Assembly (NCBI RefSeq): GCF_036898095.1
Contig: NC_090739.1
Coordinates: 61,069,992 to 61,133,991, forward strand
Direction: 5' to 3'
DNA length: 64,000 nt
Origin: Palaemon carinicauda
Lineage: Eukaryota > Arthropoda > Malacostraca > Decapoda > Palaemonidae
Shown here piece after piece: positions 57,837-64,000 of the stretch. Numbering within the stretch: position 1 is the first letter of the stretch; every line of letters begins with the position of its first letter. Below the pieces are notes generated by a model. It did not search any database and had not been told where the DNA came from. It saw nothing but the letters and a program-made list of their open reading frames with translations. A program made the translations under genes and the position numbers.

Positions 57837-58050
57837 GTCCAGGGCAAGTACGCATGGACGCAGAAGTCAACAAAAACACACACTATTAAAGAGAAAGGCA
57901 TTAATGGCAGTACAAAATATAACTTGGTGATGATGAAGAACGGCAACAACCCTTCACCATCATCCCAGCCAGAAGCAAAAATCTAAGTAGATGCTCAGCC
58001 CATTGTGTGAGTAAGCAGGGTAACCAGCTACCCACGACCCTTATGCTAAC

Positions 58051-59062
58051 TGGACATGATTACTGCTCTGTACCATAAATACAATCAATATACCGTAAAC
58101 TTGGTTAATAATATCAGATATTTAATTTTGTAAACTCACATTAATACTGAAACCAGTAGAATTTATTCTTAAATAAATTGGGTGATGGATTTTACCCAGA
58201 CAACCGAGCCCTGGGACTTGGAATATTACTCTGCAAAAATATCTTAAAATTCTAATTTAATTCTTGTGAAACCTGAATACAGCACTGTACTAAGGCGGCT
58301 ATAAAATCATTTGATGAGAAACTCTCTCCAGAAAGACCAATTAAGATTGAAATGTTTGAGAAGAGCAATTGTGGAAATGAAAGAGAAACCAAATATTTAG
58401 ATATTTTAATGAAGATTCTCCCCTCAAGGACAATCCAATGAAAATTATTTAACCTGAACTAATCACCAAGACCATAAAAGAGATTACATCAACAAAATCA
58501 CAAAAATCTTAATAGTGATACTTTTCTACATTATTACTATACCTATATTCAACAACCAAAAAAAAGCTATCTCTGTACCAGAGTACTTTGTAAATAATTG
58601 TATGGCTTCATATTCCAATACGAACAGACTGAATTTTAATTCTTCCTTCCTGCTAACTTTCATAACTTCACTACAGTAAAAGAAGCAGGTAGAATCACCC
58701 GGTATTACTTTAAAAAAAAGAGAATATGTCACCAGCATTCTTTCAAAAGGCTTAATGCTGTATATTATTCTGTAAGCTCTATTTAGGCTGTGACCAAGCC
58801 AATCAACTACTGCCCCTGCAACTGAATAAGCAGATATTTACAAGTTCAAACTTGGTACAAATGTTTCATTTCCTAGTTTTCATAATGCTTATTTAATCAA
58901 CATTATCTATCTTAAAATAATCTTATTTTTCATTTCTCTTATATAGTTTATTCTTTACATTCCCATTTCTTTACTGTACCAGGCTGTCACCTATTTGGTC
59001 CCTTCGGCTAGTGGCAATTTGCTTTTCCACCTTGGCTTCTAATAGCAAGAAATATGTTAATA
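58051..59062. other. Duplicated non-coding host sequence, unit 2
   Basis: Pairs with 36425-36497 plus 45336-46350 of unit 1 and includes the segment also found at 22143-22484. It is the uninterrupted version: no LINE at about 58130. Short frames here have no domain. Confidence 0.8.
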
Positions 59063-59560
59063 TGACAAATTTGAAAATAATTTGTATTTTTCCTAACTAT
59101 ACAAACCTGGAGCTCTTTACAGTGGAGATGCATTTGGCAACAGCTGGAACTAGCTGTAAAACTTTTAGCAATGTGTACTACCCTACGCTAGTTAGCAAGG
59201 GGAGAGCAAGAGTCGGACCAACCACCCTGCTCACGCCAGCAATTGTAACTGAATGTCACTTTGCAATGGCGGCGGGACTTCCTAGAGGAAGGTGGTGGCG
59301 AGACCAATATGTGTTAAGAGCTCCAGAATTGTATACATAAGGAAAATGCCAATTATTTCCAAATTTGCCATTTGTTACGGCACTTTATTCAAACCCCTAC
59401 GATCTTTACAGTGGAGACTCACTATTTGGTGGGTGTAAGTCCAAAAAAACTAACTGGCTAGTGCCTGACCTGGGGTGCTACTCTGTCCTTCGCACGAGCT
59501 ATTTGGAGGCAACATGTCACCTAGCCAACACTGAGAGCTAATGGCCTGGGCAATCATGCG
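59063..59560 (-). mobile_element. DIRS terminus relic, unit 2
   Basis: Counterpart of 46355-46860: outer end with CCTAACTATACAAACC, a CTAC/GTTAGC core, and a complementary region at 59315-59420. No coding part. Confidence 0.7.
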
Positions 59561-60830
59561 GAGGGGTAAGAACTCTCACATCTATAATCTTTGCTGTATT
59601 TTCTTCTTTATTCCATATCATAATATCAGGTCTTATAGCACCTCCTTCTATATCTCTTCCTGTTAGCATTATCTTATCATAAAAGATGGTAATGCATCTG
59701 TTAGAGATAACTGGATTAGGTTCATGCTCCCATATCGCATCTTTTACTTCAATTTTTTATTCTTTACATTTTTCCCATGTATATATTTAAAGATCTTATT
59801 GTGGCGAGCTGTGTGGTGATCATCTACAAGTAGGGTCTGACAGGCTGAAACCAGATGACCAACACTCTCAACTGCTGCATAACAAAACCTACACTGGTCG
59901 TTTCCTGATATGCCCGTCATTTTCTTGAAACCATTTGTTAAGAGGCCTTGGGCTTGTGCTCCTAATATCATCCTTTCTCCATCAAAAACTAAATTTCCAT
60001 TCTTTATCCATCCGAGTGACTCTTCTTTGTATCTGTAACCTATTCCAAGTTCTTCTTGGAATCTTCCTGCTCTTCCATGGTGTTTCCACCTTTCCATTCT
60101 AAGTTTTTCCTCTCTAGAGCTGAAATTCTGCCTGCTCTTCCTGGCTATCATTGCGGATGGGGTCTGTTCAGTGCCCTTTGTTTCTTCTAGCAATTCTGCG
60201 AGTTTTTAGCCTGATTTGTTATTGATGTTAGCGAGCTCAGGGCTTTATTATGATCTTTGGCAACCTTCTTGATGTTTCCATCCTCAGAGCCTTTTAAGTA
60301 TTAACCTATACTTAGTATTGCTGCTCTGTAGGCTTGATTGATTTCGATTAAGCCTAGTCCACCTTCTCTGTGTGGGAGGTATATTCTGTCCATACACTGG
60401 TTTCTATATGTGACTTTGTGCAGGGTGAGAATCTTTCTGGTCTTAACATCTTTCTTATCTATTTCACCTTCTGGCCAGTCTACAATACCAAAACCAAAGG
60501 TCACCTCTGGTATCGCGAGCTGATTTATGGCAGTGATCTTATTCTTTGGTGGTAATTCTGACTTACAGATCTTCTTTAGGCAGCTGATGTACTCTTTCTT
60601 AATCTTTTCTCTCGTATTGCTGGCAGCAATTTTCTCAGGTGGTAAATCAGAATCTCTAATTTTTCCCTTGAATACTTGGTTTCTACGTCTGCCCCGCCCC
60701 TCATACCTTGAGTAGGTGAAGCAAAAGAGGAGTACTTTCTTCTCCGCAAGGGACCAATTAACACTTTGAACTAGTCTTGTTTTCTTTTTGGTTCCTTCCC
60801 TTGATGGTTGCTGGGGTCCAGGCTTAGGAC
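59561..60830 (-). mobile_element. R2/R4-type LINE remnant
   Basis: On minus: the frame 60301-60504 has GFGIVDWPEGEIDKKDVKTR and MDRIYLPHREGGLGLIEI, the RT thumb of site-specific LINEs. The frame 59744-60193 has AQAQGLLTN and CRFCYAAVESVGHLVSAC, the CCHC knuckle. About 59612-59700 reads RPDIMIWNKEENTAKIIDV, the catalytic core of a restriction-like endonuclease. This set defines the R2/R4 (Dong, NeSL-like) group. It is 5'-truncated with frameshifts between blocks; inactive. Confidence 0.85.
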
Positions 60831-60849
60831 TCTGCCAATCTGGTAGGGA

Positions 60850-60916
60850 TCACTGTGTGAACTATTAAATGTCCAGCGAGTCTGTATTTTGTACTAAATA
60901 CTTTGCTATAGATATC
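60850..60916 (-). pseudogene. Decayed twentieth zinc finger
   Basis: Directly after the stop of the zinc-finger gene, in the same frame, the sequence reads DIYSKVFSTKYRLAGHLIVHT. The first Cys codon is TGA and the second Cys is Tyr, while the hydrophobic core and both His are kept. Confidence 0.8.
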
Positions 60917-63034
60917 TCACTTGTATGGCTTCTCTCCCGTGTGAACTCTTAAATGTACAACGAGACCTATTGACGTAGTAAATACCTTGCTACAGACATA
61001 GCACATGTTTGACTTCTCTCTCGAGTGAATTCTTAAATGTACAGTGAGACTTTGTTTCACAGTAAATGTTTTGCTACAGACATCGCACATGTATGGTTTC
61101 TCTCTCGTGTGAATTCTTAAATGTTCAGTGAGACTTTGTTTTGTAGTAAATGTTTTGCTACAGACATTGCACTTGTAAGGCTTATCTCCTGTGTGAATTC
61201 TTAAATGTTTATTGAGACTTTGTTTTATGGTAAATGCTTTGCTACAGACATTGCACTTATATGGCTTCTCTCCCGTGTGAATTCTTATATGTCCAATGAG
61301 ATTTTCTTTTAAAGTAAATGTTTTGCTACATACATCGCACTTGTACGGTCTCTCTCCCGTGTGAATTCTCAAATGTGCAGTGAGAATGTGTTTCCTACTA
61401 AATGTTTTGCTACACACATCGCACTTGTATGGCTTCTCTCCCGTGTGATTTCTTAAATGTGCAGTGAGACTTTGTCTCATAGTAAATGTTTTGCTACACA
61501 CATCGCACTTGTATGGCTTCTCTCCCGTGTGAATTCTTGTGTGTTCAGTGAGATATGTTCCCGTAGTAAATTCTTTGTTACAGACATCGCACTTGTATGG
61601 CTTCTCTCTCGTGTGAATTTTTAAATGTGCAGTGAGAATTTGTTTTGTAGCAAATGTTTTTCCACACGCATAGCAATTGTATGGCTTCTCTTCCATGTGA
61701 ATTCTTATATGTACAGTGAGACTTTGTCTTGTAGTAAATGTTTTGCTACAGACATCGCAATTGTATGGCTTCTCTCCCGTGTGAATTCTTAAATGTTGAA
61801 CAAGACTTTCTTTTACATTAAATGTTTTGCTACAGACATTACATTTGTATGGCCTCTCTCCCGTGTGAATTCTTAAATGTACATTGAGATGTGCTTTTGT
61901 AGTAAATGTTTTGCTACATACATTGCATTTGTATGGATTCCCTTCCATGTGAATTCTTAAATGTGTAGTGAGATTTTGTTTTGAAGTAAATGTTTTGCTA
62001 CAGATATTACACTTGTATGGCTTCTCTCCTGTGTGAACTCTTAAATGTCTAGTGAGAAGTTGTTTTGAAGTAAATGCTTTGCTACAAACATTACATTTGT
62101 ATGGCTTCTCTCCCGTGTGAATTCTTAAATGTTCAATGAGACCTCCTTTTACATTAAATGCTTTGCTACAGACATTACATTTGTATGGCCTCTCTCCCGT
62201 GTGAATTCTTAAATGTACAGTGAGACGTGCTTTTGTAGTAAATGTTTTGCTACAGACATTGCATTTGTATGGATTCCCTTCCATGTGAATTCTTAAATGT
62301 GTAGTGAGATTATATTTTGAAGTAAATGTTTTGCTACAAACGTTACATTTATATGGCTTCTCTTCCAGGTGAATTCCTAAATGTCCAGTAAGAAGTTTTT
62401 TCGTAGTAAATGCTTTACTACAAACATTACATGTGTATGGCTTCTCGCCCGTGTGAATTCTTAAATGTAAAGTAAGACAATATCTATCACGAAACGATTT
62501 CCCACATTCAGTGCATGTGAATCGCTTTCTAGCTAGAGCATTGGAGTTAACATTACCAAATATCCTTTTTTTTATCTGCTGCTCATTTATTTGATTCACC
62601 TCTTGATTCAAAACATCTTTCTCTAATAATTCTTTTCCAATGATTACACATGAAGGTCTTCGCTTTTCTTTTCCTTTATCCTCTTCCATAACTGTCCTTA
62701 AGTAAGTGTCTACACTACCCTCATTGTCGACGTCCCCTTTACAACTTACTGAACCGTTTTCACTCACTGATGCATCGTACTCGTAGGAATTTTTGAAGTT
62801 GCTTTCGCTAGAATCAAATATTTCTGGTTCTACTTTGACTTCCATTTTTGGATCCAAGAAAAGAGCGCCATCATTAAAGAGAGCAACACTGACCGCCGTA
62901 TCATTATTTTCTGGATCGACTGCAGGTAAAACTGGATCTTCAATTTCAATTTTCATCGGAAATTCAAAAGGTGGTTTAGAATTCATCATCCTCTCCCTAT
63001 CAAATGATGACACACCCCTTGATAATAATTTCAA
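60917..63034 (-). CDS. C2H2 zinc-finger protein, 19 fingers
   Basis: A 705-aa single-exon frame, predicted nuclear DNA-binding protein, probably a transcriptional regulator. Residues 1-171 are acidic and low in structure (KMEVKVEPEIFDSSESN; IKIE and VKVEP patterns resemble SUMO sites); no KRAB, ZAD or BTB domain is seen. Residues 172-703 are 19 consecutive 28-residue fingers with Cys-x2-Cys-x12-His-x3-His and TGEKPY-type linkers. Fingers 2-5 and 6-9 are a recent duplication of four fingers. The first Met (63034) may not be the start: the MM pair at residues 16-17 is conserved in the pseudogene, whose upstream codons are not open. The C-terminus ends at a TGA in what was a further finger. Target DNA unknown. 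Confidence 0.88.
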   Translation of the reverse strand: MKLLSRGVSSFDRERMMNSKPPFEFPMKIEIEDPVLPAVDPENNDTAVSVALFNDGALFLDPKMEVKVEPEIFDSSESNFKNSYEYDASVSENGSVSCKGDVDNEGSVDTYLRTVMEEDKGKEKRRPSCVIIGKELLEKDVLNQEVNQINEQQIKKRIFGNVNSNALARKRFTCTECGKSFRDRYCLTLHLRIHTGEKPYTCNVCSKAFTTKKLLTGHLGIHLEEKPYKCNVCSKTFTSKYNLTTHLRIHMEGNPYKCNVCSKTFTTKARLTVHLRIHTGERPYKCNVCSKAFNVKGGLIEHLRIHTGEKPYKCNVCSKAFTSKQLLTRHLRVHTGEKPYKCNICSKTFTSKQNLTTHLRIHMEGNPYKCNVCSKTFTTKAHLNVHLRIHTGERPYKCNVCSKTFNVKESLVQHLRIHTGEKPYNCDVCSKTFTTRQSLTVHIRIHMEEKPYNCYACGKTFATKQILTAHLKIHTREKPYKCDVCNKEFTTGTYLTEHTRIHTGEKPYKCDVCSKTFTMRQSLTAHLRNHTGEKPYKCDVCSKTFSRKHILTAHLRIHTGERPYKCDVCSKTFTLKENLIGHIRIHTGEKPYKCNVCSKAFTIKQSLNKHLRIHTGDKPYKCNVCSKTFTTKQSLTEHLRIHTREKPYMCDVCSKTFTVKQSLTVHLRIHSREKSNMCYVCSKVFTTSIGLVVHLRVHTGEKPYK

Positions 63035-63290
63035 TAGACTTCAAAGAGAAAATTAACACTGAACTCAGACATCATACTGTACAACCAAAACTTCCAACAT
63101 AACCCTTTCTTTTCCAGTCTTACGTCTCTTGCATATAACTTCAGTAGCTTACACGCTTTAGCAGCAAGAGATGGATGATTCCTTCCTTTGAGATGAAAAG
63201 TCTGGAAGAATAAAAAATTACTATCAGTTGGAGAAGACCAAAGCACATTGAAAATAATGGAGTTTTCTAAAATTAAATGATAAATTCATA
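63035..63290. other. Upstream region of the zinc-finger gene
   Basis: Shared with 48231-48530. Contains no clear TATA box; a promoter or 5' exon may lie here, but nothing decides it from sequence. Confidence 0.45.
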
Positions 63291-64000
63291 AAGTAATATA
63301 ATTTGCATTTTTCCTAAATATACAAACCACAGACATTGATCTGTGTTCTATCTGTTCTTGTTACACATTTCAGGCATCTAAAAATCTCACATCCTATGTA
63401 GATTCTATAATCCACTGCATCTCCTGTGAAATTATTGGTTTCATTCTTTAAACAGTTTTCCCCTTGCTCTTCAAAAAGACAAAGAGTTTCACCCATTGTC
63501 TTATTTCCTCTACTGTACTTCCTCTCCAGTCACCATCAAAATTGTCTTGCTAATACTGCTATGCACCTCTCAGCCTTCCTCAGAATTATGAACAGCAAAA
63601 GGATTTATAGTAATCTTGCACTGACAGGAACATTTACCACAAACTCTTCCGTATCACTCCCTCTGTCTTTGCTCTGGTTCTACTGTTATGGCAAAGTAAC
63701 ATTACTAACATGATAAGTTTTTTCTTTCTGGTTGCCTTTATGTTTTCCAGTGCCTTCTTAAGACCAACAGATACCCTCTATCCCTGTGAAGATGGACAAG
63801 AAATTCTGCAATTTTAGGCTAAGAGGGTCTGGAAGAAGAATGATCTTTCACCCGGCACCATCGCCAAAAAAACTGTCCATTTGACCTGATAAACTTGACG
63901 AGTAGAGCATCACATGGCTTAGGCTAACTAGACGAAAAGCCTTCTTACCTTGAGAACCTCCTAAAAGGCTCCAAGCATGAATACGAAGCATGTGGACCCC
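63291..64000 (-). mobile_element. DIRS relic, unit 2 (runs off the window)
   Basis: Homologous to 48531-49200: outer-end string TTTTTCCTAAATATACAAACC at about 63306, then AT-rich spacer, then the post-RNase H region from 63880. It continues beyond 64000. Confidence 0.55.

Larger units (their letters stand above)
50850..58050 (-). mobile_element. DIRS family B, copy D
   Basis: Minus order matches element B: gag (57836 to 54435), RT (53780 to 52961), RNase H (52788 to 52429), recombinase (51727 to 51070). The left end matches B from about 37640 inward, and the 3' terminal repeat is lost. The right side ends in a truncated terminal repeat (57980-58045) joined to host sequence also found at 36425. 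It contains a piggyBac-like MITE. Heavily mutated. Confidence 0.85.

Overview
This is eukaryotic nuclear DNA made mostly of repeats. There are no operons, ribosome-binding sites or CRISPR arrays. The element mix (DIRS-type tyrosine-recombinase retrotransposons, Penelope-like elements, LINE fragments, solo LTRs, huge ATT and TTATTG arrays) and the young C2H2 zinc-finger tandem duplication suggest an arthropod, most likely a decapod crustacean. That placement rests on family knowledge and was not tested by a search.

1-20 kb: after about 1.4 kb of featureless sequence and a CT microsatellite comes a long ATT-rich domain. It is not plain microsatellite. Variant copies of a module of about 34 bp (opening CAGTAGCTCATATTG) recur between ATT runs, and their order is repeated on a 1-2 kb scale, which makes a higher-order repeat. 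Later insertions landed in it: a Penelope-like element with inverted arms and a 13-bp target duplication (2806-5650), a solo Penelope pseudo-LTR (about 6993-7510), a 1774-bp solo LTR with a 5-bp duplication inside a TTATTG satellite (9814-11587), a LINE 3' end (13388-13910) and a second candidate solo LTR (17891-18676).

18.85-31.7 kb: DIRS family A. A 5'-truncated copy lies on + (18.86-22.14 kb) and a nearly full-length broken copy on - (about 31.6-24 kb). Its gag is split by a 1576-bp solo LTR with a 4-bp duplication. Its termini recur several times in 21.4-24.5 kb and enclose a 330-bp island of host sequence.

31.7-64 kb: a segmental duplication. Unit 1 is 31.68-36.5 plus 45.33-49.5 kb; unit 2 is 53.6-64 kb. 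Each carries a broken DIRS family B copy (C in unit 1, D in unit 2), a DIRS terminus relic, an R2/R4-type LINE remnant and a C2H2 zinc-finger gene. The unit 2 gene (60917-63034, 705 aa, 19 fingers) is open and is the only convincing host protein gene. The unit 1 gene is a pseudogene. Unit 1 was later interrupted by a LINE (10-bp duplication) that itself received a complete DIRS-B element (about 37040-44916) with inverted terminal repeats and an internal complementary region. Unit 2 later received a piggyBac-like TTAA MITE.

The retroelements supply their own replication genes and nearly all are broken. The zinc-finger gene would encode a nuclear DNA-binding protein. No tRNA, rRNA or defined promoter could be supported.
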